Shown here one piece after another: positions 1 through 9,257 of a stretch of DNA of 64,000 nt. The translations under genes and the position numbers were made by a program. The notes below the pieces were generated by a model. It was given only the letters and a program-made list of their open reading frames with translations. It did no database searches and was not told where the DNA came from. The DNA comes from an uncultured Sphaerochaeta sp. (GTDB lineage: Bacteria; Spirochaetota; Spirochaetia; Sphaerochaetales; Sphaerochaetaceae), in the NCBI RefSeq assembly GCF_963666015.1, contig NZ_OY762555.1, positions 744,001-808,000 on the forward strand, given 5' to 3'. Numbering within the stretch: the first letter of the stretch is position 1; every line of letters begins with the position of its first letter.

Positions 1-2
1 TT

Positions 3-686
3 CAGGCTGAAGTTCCTGACTTTGCACAGCTGTATACCGAAAATAAGATCAAGTACGCAAACACTCCTGCAGCCATCAAGGGGTTTGAACACCTGAAGGA
101 AGCCTACGACAAGGGCTGGTACCAGAGCGGATTCGCTACAGCTAAGTATGACCAGGGTCTCGAGATGTTGGCAAACGGCAAGGGTGCTCACTATCCAATG
201 CTCTCCATGGCAATGGGTAACATCACTTCCAACTGGCCTGATAAAGCTGAGGACATCGGTTTCTTTGCACAGCCAGGTCAGAGTGCTGACAAAAATGGAG
301 CAACCATCTGGATGCTTTCTGCAAACTATGTACCCCAGACAACCACTGGAGCGAAGCTTGAAGCTGTAAAACGCTTCCTGGCTTATACCGTCTCTCCTGA
401 AGGTATTGCAGACATGAACAAGGAAGTACCTCCTTCTGGTCCTTACTTGGTTATCGGTGCAGAACTTCCTGAAGATGTGCTCCCTGCAGTAAAAGATATC
501 TCCGGTTATATCGACTCTGGAAACTCCGCTCCTGCACTCGAGTTCCTCTCTCCTGTAAAAGGACCTCGTCTTGAGCAGTTCTGTGTTGCAGTAGGTACTG
601 GGCAGATGAGTCCAATGGAAGCTGCTGTCAACTATGACAAGGACGTTGCCAATCAGGCAAAGCAGTTGGGTCTTGCAGGCTGGTAA
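3..686 (+). CDS. Sugar ABC transporter substrate-binding protein, 3' part
   Basis: The reading frame is open from the window edge and gives the last 227 residues of an extracellular solute-binding protein of the carbohydrate family 1 (MalE/UgpB-like). Family features seen are an aromatic-rich lobe, a segment of the type seen where such proteins contact sugar, and a C-terminal helix ending in LGLAGW. The signal peptide is outside the window. It should be a periplasmic or lipid-anchored receptor that delivers sugar to the two permeases immediately downstream. With an alpha-L-rhamnosidase in the same operon, a rhamnose-containing saccharide is the likely ligand; this is inferred from context only. 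Confidence 0.85.
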   Translation, partial: QAEVPDFAQLYTENKIKYANTPAAIKGFEHLKEAYDKGWYQSGFATAKYDQGLEMLANGKGAHYPMLSMAMGNITSNWPDKAEDIGFFAQPGQSADKNGATIWMLSANYVPQTTTGAKLEAVKRFLAYTVSPEGIADMNKEVPPSGPYLVIGAELPEDVLPAVKDISGYIDSGNSAPALEFLSPVKGPRLEQFCVAVGTGQMSPMEAAVNYDKDVANQAKQLGLAGW

Positions 687-702
687 GATTCTTTGATTGC
701 AG

Positions 703-732
703 CAACCATCCCTTGCATGCAGGGGATGGTTG
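703..732 (+). promoter_or_regulatory. Intercistronic hairpin between binding protein and permease
   Basis: A near-perfect inverted repeat (arms of about 11 nt, one or two G-U pairs, loop around TTGCATGCA) sits between the binding-protein stop and the permease ribosome site. There is no long T-run after it. Such hairpins commonly stabilise the upstream mRNA segment or attenuate read-through, so that binding protein is made in excess over permease. That role is inferred. Confidence 0.6.
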
Positions 733-752
733 TTCTCATCTTGGAGGAGCTC

Positions 753-1631
753 ATGAAAAAGGATACTATTCAGCGGGGAATGTTAAAGACCTATCCTAAT
801 TGGTTTTATCTGCCTGCTGTAACAGCATTTACAATTTTCTTCATTATTCCAACCATCTCTGCATTCTACTTCAGCTTGACTCGGTGGACGATTTTTGATT
901 CGACCTTTATCGGATTCGAAAACTATATTTCGTTCTTGTCAGACCCCATGCTCTCAATCGGTCTGAAGAATACCTTCATCTACGCTTTTCTTACCAGTGG
1001 ACTGAAAACTGTCCTTGCTCTCCCCCTTGCAGTCATGCTTACCTCAGGTATCAGATTCAAGGGCTTTTATCGAAGCGTGGTCTTTTTCCCCGTATTGGTA
1101 AGTACCATTGCGGTAGGAATTACCTTCTCAATTCTTATGCAACCTAACATAGGTTTGATCAATGTAGTGCTTGGATCGATGGGATTGCCCCAACCTGACT
1201 GGCTTGGAAGTCCTAAGTTGGCACTCTACTCTGTTATTTTTGTTGATGTTTGGAAAGGAATTGGCATTGCAACCGTAATTTATATGGCTGGTATCATCTC
1301 AATTCCCCAGGATTATTTTGATGCCATGAAACTCGAGGGTGGATTCTGGATCAAATTCCGCCATGTGATCATTCCCTTGGTGAGAAACTCAACGTTCACC
1401 GTGATACTCCTCTCCTTTATCGGAGGTCTTCGTTCCTTCGATCTTATCTGGGCGATGACTGGAGGTGGACCTGGTTTTGCATCGGATGTATTGACCAGTG
1501 TTATTTACAAACAGTACCAGGCAGGATTTTATGGTCTGTCAACTGCGGGGAATGTCATCCTATTCATCATGGTTACCATCCTGATATTCCCGCTCAGAAG
1601 ATTCTTCAACAGTAGGGAGATTGAACTATGA
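753..1631 (+). CDS. Sugar ABC transporter permease, MalF/UgpA type
   Basis: A 292-aa integral membrane protein with about six transmembrane helices and the cytoplasmic coupling loop of binding-protein-dependent permeases (DAMKLEGG followed by IIPL near residue 195-215). The start is set at the ATG after a GGAGG Shine-Dalgarno, five bases away; an earlier in-frame TTG has no ribosome site. It forms the membrane pore with the next gene, which it overlaps by four bases (ATGA). No ATPase gene follows, so the pair probably shares a multi-purpose MsmK/UgpC-type ATPase encoded elsewhere, as is common for this transporter class. Confidence 0.9.
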   Translation: MKKDTIQRGMLKTYPNWFYLPAVTAFTIFFIIPTISAFYFSLTRWTIFDSTFIGFENYISFLSDPMLSIGLKNTFIYAFLTSGLKTVLALPLAVMLTSGIRFKGFYRSVVFFPVLVSTIAVGITFSILMQPNIGLINVVLGSMGLPQPDWLGSPKLALYSVIFVDVWKGIGIATVIYMAGIISIPQDYFDAMKLEGGFWIKFRHVIIPLVRNSTFTVILLSFIGGLRSFDLIWAMTGGGPGFASDVLTSVIYKQYQAGFYGLSTAGNVILFIMVTILIFPLRRFFNSREIEL

Positions 1632-2467
1632 AATCCAGGAAACAACAAACTGTATATATTGCATCGAATATATTGGTCTTCCTCTTCTTGACGATCATCT
1701 TCATCGTGCCCTTTGTCTATATCATTCTCATGGCTGCCAAGAGCAAGCAAGAAGCTGCATTGCTACGTTTCAGCCTACCTGAACAGAATCTGTTTTTCCA
1801 GAATCTCAAGGAAGTCGTCGCATACGGTGATTACCGGATGTTCAGAGCACTTTTGAACAGTACTTTGCTTACCGTTGGATCAGTAGCCCTGATTGTGGTT
1901 TTCTCTGCTCTATTCGCATTCGTTGCCCAGCGGAAAAATGACAAGTCCGCCTCTATCCTGATGTCGCTCTTGATCATTGGACTGATGATACCACCAGCGG
2001 TAGTACCGACCATCTTCCTGTTACAGAACTTGAAAATCTACAAGACGATGTTTGGTATGATTATGATTGATGTGGCCTTGTTCATGCCATTTGCAACCAT
2101 GATCTTCAGGACGGCGATGTCCTCCATCCCACGAGATCTTGACGAGGCATCGTATCTTGACGGGGCAAGCCCATTGACCATCTTTTTCCAGGTAATACTT
2201 CCCCTACTCAAGCCAGCAATCGTGACGGTAGTCGTAACTACGTCGGTCAATATTTTCAATGACTTCGTTGGTCCACTGTATTTCTTACCTGGAGCAAAGA
2301 ACATCACCGCTCCCCTAACGCTGTACTCATTCATGAGTCAGTTCAGCACCCAGTGGAATTTGTTGTTTGCAAACGTAGTGGTAGTAAGTGTCATCCCCTT
2401 GATCATATTTATCTTCTTCCAGCGTCAGCTGGTTGCAGGAATGATGGGAGGAGCTGTCAAAGGCTGA
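1628..2467 (+). CDS. Sugar ABC transporter permease, MalG/UgpE type
   Basis: A 279-aa permease with six predicted transmembrane helices and the coupling-loop motif EASYLDGAS...ILPLLKP near residues 175-200. The start codon overlaps the stop of the upstream permease, which indicates translational coupling and a 1:1 heterodimer. With the binding protein it makes a carbohydrate-uptake system of the CUT1 type. The rhamnosidase gene follows after 61 bases. Confidence 0.9.
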   Translation: MKSRKQQTVYIASNILVFLFLTIIFIVPFVYIILMAAKSKQEAALLRFSLPEQNLFFQNLKEVVAYGDYRMFRALLNSTLLTVGSVALIVVFSALFAFVAQRKNDKSASILMSLLIIGLMIPPAVVPTIFLLQNLKIYKTMFGMIMIDVALFMPFATMIFRTAMSSIPRDLDEASYLDGASPLTIFFQVILPLLKPAIVTVVVTTSVNIFNDFVGPLYFLPGAKNITAPLTLYSFMSQFSTQWNLLFANVVVVSVIPLIIFIFFQRQLVAGMMGGAVKG

Positions 2468-2528
2468 CTTTTGGTATAGGATGCAAGGCATACCTTGCAA
2501 GCGTATAAAACAAAATTGGAGTAGTATC

Positions 2529-5198
2529 ATGACAACAGTTTCCAAGCTGCAGATCAATTATCTTGACCATCTTGTAGGAATTACCGAGGGACCGCAATTC
2601 TCTTGGGTAATCGACACCCCATTTAGGAATTGTAGACAGAAACAGTATCAATTACAAATAGCTGATGAAGCATCCTTTGCCTCACCTCTGTTCGACACCG
2701 GCCTGGTAGAGAGCAGTGATTCTGCACAGGTTCGCGTGCCAGGATTCATCCCAGATGAAGGAGTTCTCTACTGGGCACGGGTGAGAGTCGTTACCGAAGC
2801 AGATAGCCAGGGAGTCTCCACCTCACCATTCAGTGCAAGTGCAACTATGCTCGGAGGCTTGAAAGACCCTGACTCCATGAAAGATTATTTCATTACCGCG
2901 GAGACAGAAGAGGACATCAAGCTTTCCAAAGGAACCTATCTCAGAAAAGCCATCTCCCTGAAGAAAGAGGTGAAATCAGCGGTAATCTTCTCCACCGCAC
3001 AGGGCGTCTATCAGCTGAATATCGACGGCAAGAAGGTTTCAAGTGATGAACTTGCCCCAGGATGGACCAGCTATGATCATCGCCTGCTCTACCAAAGCTA
3101 CGATGTAACTGACATGCTCTCAGCCGGTGAGCATGTACTTGGTGCACACCTTGGTTCTCTCTGGTATAAAAGCACACTCAGCTTCCTGATGATCCACAAT
3201 TTCTACGGCGATTATGCAGCCCTCTCACTTCGTATGGATGTTACCTATGCTGATGGAAGCAAAGAGACGTTCTACAGTGATGAGAGCTGGAGAGGCAGCG
3301 ACAGTCCGGTCCTGAATTCACAGCTCTATGATGGGGAGACCTATGATGCTTCCCTTGAACAGACTGGTTGGGACAAACCAGGGTTTGATGACACTGCATG
3401 GCGTGCAGCTAAACCAGTTCCTTGTACTTCAAACCACATTGAGGCACAGGAGGGTTCTCCTGTCGCGCTTCAGGAGGTCATGGCCCCAACTCTTGCATTC
3501 ACTACTCCCAAGGGAGAGAGGGTCATCGATTTCGGACAGAACATGAGTGCTCTTCCGGAGATTAGAGGCCAAGGGAAGGCTGGCGATTCGATTGTCTTGC
3601 GTTGTTTCGAAGTACTGGATAAGGACGGTAACGTCTACACCGAAAACCTTCGCAGGGCTGAACAGCGAATCACCTATACCATCAAGGATGACAAACCATT
3701 TGTGTATCGTCCCCATTTCACCTTCTTTGGGTTCCGGTTCATTCATGTGGAAAAATTCCCCGCTCGTGCAGATCTAGATAATTTCAAAGCCTATGTTATT
3801 CACTCTGACATGCCGCAAACAGGCAGATTTGCATGTTCCAATCCTGATCTGAACCAACTGCAGCATAATATCCTGTGGGGATTGAAGAGTAATTTCGTTG
3901 ATGTCCCCACTGACTGCCCTCAGCGTGATGAGCGTCTTGGATGGACGGGGGATGCCCAGATTTTCTGTCAGACAGCCAGCTATAATGTGAACACCTACAC
4001 CTTCTTCAAGAAATGGCTCAAGGACCTTGCTCTTGACCAGACCAAGGAAGGGGGTGTTCCCCATGTAGTGCCCGATGTACTATATAAGTATCCGTTTGAA
4101 AACTGGTTGCTCAACAAGGGAACCCATTCAGCTACTGCCTGGGCTGATGCTGCGATCATCAATCCATGGGTGCTTTATCTCACCTTTGGTGATACAGCAA
4201 TCCTGGAGACTCAGTATGAGAGCATGAAGGGCTGGATTGACTTCATGAAAACCCATGCCAAGAACAACATCTGGAACTACAAGCTTCAGTTTGGCGACTG
4301 GGTTGCCTTGGATGCCGAGGAAGGAAGCTACTTTGGAGCCACTCCAAACGACCTGACATGTACTGCATACTATGCCTATTCCACCAGACTTTTTGTCAAG
4401 ATTGCAAGGATTCTTGGAAAGGAAGAGGTAGCAAGCGAGTATGGGGCCCTGCATGATCAGATTGTACAGACATTCCAAGAAACCTTCTTCAACGCCGATG
4501 GTACCATGACCGCCCAGACACAGACTGCTCATATTCTTGCTCTTCACTTCAATCTTGCTCCCAAGCAGTTTGTTGCAAAGACCGTAGAGAATTTAAAGAA
4601 GTTGCTGGCTGAGCATGATGGACACCTGGTGACAGGATTTGTCGGTACCCCGTACTTCTGTCATGCACTCTCTTCCAACGGTTGCCTTGATGAAGCATAT
4701 GAGTTGTTGCTCAAGGATGACTTCCCTTCCTGGCTGTATCAGGTTAAGAAAGGAGCTACCACAATCTGGGAGCACTGGGATGGAATCAAACCGGATGGAT
4801 CCATGTGGAGCCCGGACATGAACTCATTCAACCACTATGCCTACGGTGCAATTGGTGAGTGGTTGTACCGTGTTGTTGCAGGTCTGAACATGGATGAGCA
4901 CAAACCAGGATACAAGCATACGATCATCGCCCCAAGGATCGGAGGAAATCTTACTTGGGTGGAATCCTCCTATCAATCGGTATATGGACAGGTGGGTGTC
5001 CGCTGGGAGAAAGAGAGCAAGACAAACGTTATAACCTTGCAAGCAACGGTTCCAGCCAATACCACCGCCACTATTCGATTGCTGGATGGGGCCACATTGG
5101 TTGATGGTGATGCCCTCACGTTTACCAAATGTGACGACATACTGGAAGCTGAAGCGGGTTCAGGGGTATATACGATTCGCTACACGATGGACGCATAA
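2529..5198 (+). CDS. Alpha-L-rhamnosidase, GH78
   Basis: An 889-aa glycoside hydrolase that releases terminal alpha-L-rhamnose from glycosides and polysaccharides. It has the full GH78 layout: N-terminal beta domains, an (alpha/alpha)6 catalytic barrel and a C-terminal beta domain. The catalytic-site signature DCPQRDERLGWTGD is at residues 462-475, and the second acidic region TTIWEHWD has Glu748. No signal peptide is visible, so the enzyme is probably cytoplasmic and acts on oligosaccharides imported by the upstream ABC transporter. The ATG chosen has GGAG about seven bases upstream; an earlier in-frame start lacks one. A strong terminator follows the gene. Confidence 0.93.
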   Translation: MTTVSKLQINYLDHLVGITEGPQFSWVIDTPFRNCRQKQYQLQIADEASFASPLFDTGLVESSDSAQVRVPGFIPDEGVLYWARVRVVTEADSQGVSTSPFSASATMLGGLKDPDSMKDYFITAETEEDIKLSKGTYLRKAISLKKEVKSAVIFSTAQGVYQLNIDGKKVSSDELAPGWTSYDHRLLYQSYDVTDMLSAGEHVLGAHLGSLWYKSTLSFLMIHNFYGDYAALSLRMDVTYADGSKETFYSDESWRGSDSPVLNSQLYDGETYDASLEQTGWDKPGFDDTAWRAAKPVPCTSNHIEAQEGSPVALQEVMAPTLAFTTPKGERVIDFGQNMSALPEIRGQGKAGDSIVLRCFEVLDKDGNVYTENLRRAEQRITYTIKDDKPFVYRPHFTFFGFRFIHVEKFPARADLDNFKAYVIHSDMPQTGRFACSNPDLNQLQHNILWGLKSNFVDVPTDCPQRDERLGWTGDAQIFCQTASYNVNTYTFFKKWLKDLALDQTKEGGVPHVVPDVLYKYPFENWLLNKGTHSATAWADAAIINPWVLYLTFGDTAILETQYESMKGWIDFMKTHAKNNIWNYKLQFGDWVALDAEEGSYFGATPNDLTCTAYYAYSTRLFVKIARILGKEEVASEYGALHDQIVQTFQETFFNADGTMTAQTQTAHILALHFNLAPKQFVAKTVENLKKLLAEHDGHLVTGFVGTPYFCHALSSNGCLDEAYELLLKDDFPSWLYQVKKGATTIWEHWDGIKPDGSMWSPDMNSFNHYAYGAIGEWLYRVVAGLNMDEHKPGYKHTIIAPRIGGNLTWVESSYQSVYGQVGVRWEKESKTNVITLQATVPANTTATIRLLDGATLVDGDALTFTKCDDILEAEAGSGVYTIRYTMDA

Positions 5199-5220
5199 CC
5201 TGATTCATGTCCTTATAGGA

Positions 5221-5268
5221 AAACCATGGGTGTATCCGAGTGATATACGCATGGTTTTTTCTTTTCTT
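5221..5268 (+). terminator. Rho-independent terminator after the rhamnoside operon
   Basis: A 16-bp stem with two mismatches (arms 5221-5236 and 5242-5257, loop CGAGT) is followed by a T-rich tail. It closes the ABC transporter/rhamnosidase operon. Confidence 0.85.
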
Positions 5269-5313
5269 GACTGCCGTAAATTCACGCGGTACCGTAAACT
5301 AAGGACAAGACTG

Positions 5314-5823
5314 ATGGAACAGATAAACCACTATGCATCTCTTTCAAGACGCTTTGCAGCATATTTGATTGACCATCTGCTTACCGCGTTGCTGATGTCT
5401 CCCTTGATCCTTTGGTATCTGAAGGGATTGTTCAGTGAGGCAAGCGGGATATATCTCCTTGCCTATAGTGGTCCGGTACTTTTTCTACTTATCCTGATCC
5501 GATTGATTTATCTCTCGGTGCTTTGGACGACAAGGTTTGGCACTATCGGTTGTCATCTACTTTCAATCTGCGTTTGTACTTCACAAGGAAACAAGCCATC
5601 CTATGCTAAAACGCTTCTCCGGTATCTTGTCCTTTTCTGCTCAACCTGTCTTCTTGGCCTTGGCTGGATATCCATCCTATTCACTGAAAAGCGTCAGGCA
5701 CTCTGTGACCTTGGGGCAAAAACAGTGGTAATGGTTACTGTAGCAAGGACGGATGATAGAGCGGATAACGCTCTGCCTGATACACCCGATACCCTGCATA
5801 ACTCGTCGGATCAGGGTCATTGA
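5314..5823 (+). CDS. RDD family membrane protein
   Basis: A 169-aa protein with the RDD-domain start, Arg-Arg-Phe-Ala-Ala-Tyr-Leu-Ile-Asp near residues 12-20, and three hydrophobic helices. The family is widespread and poorly understood; some members affect ion or osmotic homeostasis, so no function is assigned. The ATG used follows AAGGA by about nine bases. A TTGACT box with a weak -10 (5267-5295) lies just after the preceding terminator. The polar C-terminal tail overlaps the 3' end of the convergent sulfotransferase gene by 89 bases. Confidence 0.75.
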   Translation: MEQINHYASLSRRFAAYLIDHLLTALLMSPLILWYLKGLFSEASGIYLLAYSGPVLFLLILIRLIYLSVLWTTRFGTIGCHLLSICVCTSQGNKPSYAKTLLRYLVLFCSTCLLGLGWISILFTEKRQALCDLGAKTVVMVTVARTDDRADNALPDTPDTLHNSSDQGH

Positions 5824-7243
5824 AGGAGAATACCAGAACTTCCTTGGCCGGATAGTCAGAGGTAACCTCTATGACCTTCGCTGAAATTTTCATGGCATTC
5901 AGGGAGTTGTTCACAAAATCAAAGAGTTCAACTGCCTCTCCCTCCAAATTCTTGGTAATACCCCCGAAGCAGATCAGACGATTCCCATTCTCCAGATAGT
6001 TTGCATCCCCGATAAAGGGGGTGAAGCTAGCGCTGCCGTTTCCAGTCCCATATTCCCAAACCTGTCGTACGGTCATGTAATCCTCATCGATCTCAAACTC
6101 AACAGCCCGGGAGTAATTCTCCGTGGGGTCGATCGGGTCAGTATAGGAGCGCTCATTGCCATTGTCGTATAACAGAACCCTTCCTGGTAGCTCAGGATGT
6201 ACCATCGGGGCATGCTGGCCCCACTGCCAGGGGAAAGGGCTCCCCTCGGGTTGTAAGAGATATGGCTGATACGCTTCTTCCCAATGCTCATGATTTCCCA
6301 GTATCCACATTAGCTTTCCACTCTCCCGGTCGACCTTCACCACAGCACTCTGGTCCCTACCACTGACAATAAAGCTGTCATCACGATAGTCATAATCAAT
6401 GCCATTGAGGTGGAGCCAGTCAGCAGGTTCCAGGTTCCTTGGCTGGGGAGGACGATCCTTGTCAAGGATTTCGCGAAAATCCCAACCTTGTATATAGGAT
6501 CCTGTCTCCCCATCAAGTTCCACCACCCCGTCCTCAAATGAAGAAGGAGCAGTGCTTAAGGCAAGGAGGTTTCCGTTTTCCATAAATGCCACGTCGTGGT
6601 GCAGGCCATACATAAGAGGAGGGAGTGTTCGTATCTTCCTACCCATCAGGTCCATCTCTACAAGAGAATCTCCCTCCTGGATCAGAAGGGTTCCCTGCTC
6701 TGTCATCTTCATGACATGACCGATATCTCCCTGGTAATACCAACGAACAATGCCGTAGGAATCAACGGCACAGGGAAGTGCACCATAGTTTCCATCTTCA
6801 TCATAGCGACCGAGGTGCAAGAAGGTAAAACCTTCTGCTATCTGGTCGGGAATCACTCGTTCATAACCAATCTCGGGAAAATCCTCTGGGAGTTCCTCGG
6901 TCATTATGGTCACCGTTTGTTGGAAGCTTTCACCGTCTCTTGTAATGAGATCAAACGCCACCTCATTCTTGGTCCCTGGGTAGAGAGACAGAACAGGAAT
7001 CTCATGATAAGTATCATAACCAGCAAACGTGACGGCCATGTCATCCTGGTTTCTCCCTCGTATGACTAGGGAAACCTGGGATGCTTCCCTGGACTCAATC
7101 ACTACCAAGGCCGTTAAAGGGGACTTTTCAAAACGTGTTACCTCAATGCTGAATGGCCTTCTCAGAATATAGACAAGGAATAGGGCAAATAATGCGAGAC
7201 TTATAAGGGCAATGAGACGTCGTAGCTGCTTATTCATATTCAT
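5735..7243 (-). CDS. Aryl-sulfate sulfotransferase, membrane-anchored
   Basis: A 502-aa ASST-family protein (PF05935-type beta-propeller). These enzymes move sulfate from one phenolic sulfate to another phenol without PAPS. Residues aligned with the catalytic set are seen: His215/216 in GLHHDVAF, His278 in WLHLNGIDYD, Arg296 in SGRDQS, and His344 in WGQHAPM, which would carry the sulfohistidine intermediate. One N-terminal transmembrane helix (residues 9-28) should hold it on the periplasmic side. No dsbA/dsbL-type partner is adjacent. Two in-frame ATGs are possible (7243 or 7237); the second lies seven bases after a TACACT -10-like box, and neither has a Shine-Dalgarno. Confidence 0.85.
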   Translation of the reverse strand: MNMNKQLRRLIALISLALFALFLVYILRRPFSIEVTRFEKSPLTALVVIESREASQVSLVIRGRNQDDMAVTFAGYDTYHEIPVLSLYPGTKNEVAFDLITRDGESFQQTVTIMTEELPEDFPEIGYERVIPDQIAEGFTFLHLGRYDEDGNYGALPCAVDSYGIVRWYYQGDIGHVMKMTEQGTLLIQEGDSLVEMDLMGRKIRTLPPLMYGLHHDVAFMENGNLLALSTAPSSFEDGVVELDGETGSYIQGWDFREILDKDRPPQPRNLEPADWLHLNGIDYDYRDDSFIVSGRDQSAVVKVDRESGKLMWILGNHEHWEEAYQPYLLQPEGSPFPWQWGQHAPMVHPELPGRVLLYDNGNERSYTDPIDPTENYSRAVEFEIDEDYMTVRQVWEYGTGNGSASFTPFIGDANYLENGNRLICFGGITKNLEGEAVELFDFVNNSLNAMKISAKVIEVTSDYPAKEVLVFSFNDPDPTSYAGYRVYQAERYPLYHPSLLQ

Positions 7244-7300
7244 CAGTGTACGCTACCAGAAAAAATAAGAAAAGGATCTCTTTTGAAGCTGAAACATTTC

Positions 7301-7330
7301 TTGTCTACCCAATGCAGCGTTTGTTATACT
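7301..7330 (+). promoter_or_regulatory. Promoter with start site at the ATG (leaderless)
   Basis: TTGTCT, 18-bp spacer, then an extended -10 TGtTATACT; the ATG of the next gene is only seven bases after the -10. No Shine-Dalgarno exists. Transcription would begin at or one base before the A of the ATG. Confidence 0.6.
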
Positions 7331-7337
7331 GGTTCTC

Positions 7338-8228
7338 ATGAAAGCAAATCCAACAACCATCCTTATCTTCTTTGTTATGGTGATCCTCTTATCTGGCTTT
7401 GTAGTTTTGGGGCCGTTCGCTGATGAATCAGTGCTGTATCAGGTGGGGAGTATCACATTGGGAACAGTGTTGGTAAGTTTTTGGTTTTCGCTACTCACAG
7501 ATGATTACTCGTGGACCGACCGTCTCTGGAGTACGCTGCCTGTAGCATTTGCCTGGATTTATGCCTACAAAGCGGGTTTTTCCTCCCCAGCAGTTGTTGC
7601 ATCCCTGTTGGTTACCATCTGGGGAGCAAGGCTAACCTTCAACTTTTCCCGTCGTGGAGGGTATACTGGGGAAGAGGATTATCGTTGGAAAATTCTGTAT
7701 GAGAAAATTGGGAACCCAGTTCGGTGGTTCTTTTTCAACTTGCTCTTTATTGCTCTCTACCAGCAGTTCCTGTTTATTGCATTCACCAGCCCACTTGGGT
7801 TACTCCCATCAACGACTGCGCCTTTCACCACACTTTCCTACATCGCAATCTTCTTGTTTATCTGTTTCCTGAGTATCGAGACCATTGCAGACCAACAGCA
7901 GTACACCTTCCAGCAAGCTAAGTACCAGCTGCTTCCCAGAAAGGAAGAACTTGAGAATGAGTATACCCAAGGATTTCGTAGCTCTGGCCTTTTTAGATAC
8001 AGTCGTCACCCCAACTACTTAGGCGAGCTAGGGGTGTGGTGGTCAATCTACCTCTATTCGGTCTCCTTCCATGACTTCTTGTTGCACTACACCATCGCTG
8101 GCCCTCTCTTACTGACGTTGTTGTTCATCGGCTCCACGATCTTCACAGAAAGTATCACTTCCTCGAAATATCCAGAGTATGCTGCATACAAAGAGAAGGC
8201 GGGTGCAATTATCTTCCGATTCAGGTAG
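7338..8228 (+). CDS. DUF1295 / steroid 5-alpha-reductase-like membrane protein
   Basis: A 296-aa protein with about seven transmembrane helices. The C-terminal signature SRHPNYLGE (Arg223-Glu230) and a WWS motif are typical of DUF1295 proteins, which belong to the steroid reductase/isoprenylcysteine methyltransferase membrane superfamily. The substrate is unknown; NAD(P)H-dependent reduction or methylation of a lipid is plausible from the fold only. It begins at an ATG without a ribosome site, directly behind a promoter. Confidence 0.8.
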   Translation: MKANPTTILIFFVMVILLSGFVVLGPFADESVLYQVGSITLGTVLVSFWFSLLTDDYSWTDRLWSTLPVAFAWIYAYKAGFSSPAVVASLLVTIWGARLTFNFSRRGGYTGEEDYRWKILYEKIGNPVRWFFFNLLFIALYQQFLFIAFTSPLGLLPSTTAPFTTLSYIAIFLFICFLSIETIADQQQYTFQQAKYQLLPRKEELENEYTQGFRSSGLFRYSRHPNYLGELGVWWSIYLYSVSFHDFLLHYTIAGPLLLTLLFIGSTIFTESITSSKYPEYAAYKEKAGAIIFRFR

Positions 8229-8264
8229 CAATTGTGCTACAGTGGAGTCAAGGAGAATCTGCAG

Positions 8265-9257
8265 ATGAAAACAGTCTTTATGATTATTGCATTACTCTTG
8301 GTTGTGTTCCTGCTGCTCTCATTTGCCTTGTATAAACGAGAAACCCCAACAATAAGTGAGGAAGAAGTACCCATGGCTGATACAGAACGATTCACCTACC
8401 AACCTCTTGATGAGGCATTGAAGAATTCCCTTACCAGAGAGGAGCGATCCATCATTGTGGAAAAGGCCACTGAACGAGCCTTTACCGGTGAGTATACCGA
8501 TACAACAGATTGGGGAACCTACTACTGCAAGTGGTGTGAATCCCCCCTCTACAGCTCAGAGAGCAAGTTCCACTCCGGCTGTGGATGGCCCTCCTTCGAT
8601 GAGGAGATTCCCCATGCAGTAAAACGTAAGATTGATGCCGACGGAATGCGCACTGAAATACTATGTGCCACCTGTGGTGGCCACCTGGGACACGTCTTTG
8701 AAGGGGAACGCTTCACCGATACCAATACAAGGCACTGCGTGAATTCCCTCTCCTTGGTCTTCAGGGATGGGGCACCGGTGGCTGAGGCTGTGTTTGCCGG
8801 AGGATGCTTCTGGGGAGTCGAACACCTGTTCGCCCAGAGGGAAGGCGTATACTCAGCAGTGTCTGGTTATACGGGGGGAACTGTCGAGAATCCAAGCTAC
8901 CATGATGTATTGAGCCATACCACAGGGCATTTGGAGGCAGTCAAGGTGCTTTACAACCCATTGGAAATTTCCTACGAGGAACTTACCAAGTATTTCCTTG
9001 AGATCCACGACCCCACCCAGGCCAATGGACAGGGACCGGATATCGGGAACCAATATCTTTCTGCAATCTTCTACCGATCAAGACACGAGTTTGATGTGGG
9101 AGTACGTCTTATAGGAATCCTTGAGGGAAAGGGATTGAAGATAGCTACCACCCTCCGCCCGGCAGCTGTGTTCTACCCAGCGGAAGAGTATCATCAGGAT
9201 TACTACGAAAAGAAGGGAACCCTTCCCTACTGCCACGCATATACCAAACGGTTTTAA
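8265..9257 (+). CDS. msrBA: Membrane-anchored bifunctional methionine sulfoxide reductase MsrB-MsrA
   Basis: A 330-aa fusion with MsrB first and MsrA second. The MsrB part has zinc cysteines 88/91 and 134/137 and the catalytic Cys158 in RHCVNSLSL; the MsrA part has catalytic Cys181 in GGCFWG. Together they reduce R- and S-methionine sulfoxide in oxidised proteins. A single N-terminal hydrophobic helix (residues 4-22) indicates export and anchoring, so it probably repairs envelope proteins. The ATG is preceded by AAGGAG. The stop codon overlaps that of the convergent neighbour. Confidence 0.92.
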   Translation: MKTVFMIIALLLVVFLLLSFALYKRETPTISEEEVPMADTERFTYQPLDEALKNSLTREERSIIVEKATERAFTGEYTDTTDWGTYYCKWCESPLYSSESKFHSGCGWPSFDEEIPHAVKRKIDADGMRTEILCATCGGHLGHVFEGERFTDTNTRHCVNSLSLVFRDGAPVAEAVFAGGCFWGVEHLFAQREGVYSAVSGYTGGTVENPSYHDVLSHTTGHLEAVKVLYNPLEISYEELTKYFLEIHDPTQANGQGPDIGNQYLSAIFYRSRHEFDVGVRLIGILEGKGLKIATTLRPAAVFYPAEEYHQDYYEKKGTLPYCHAYTKRF

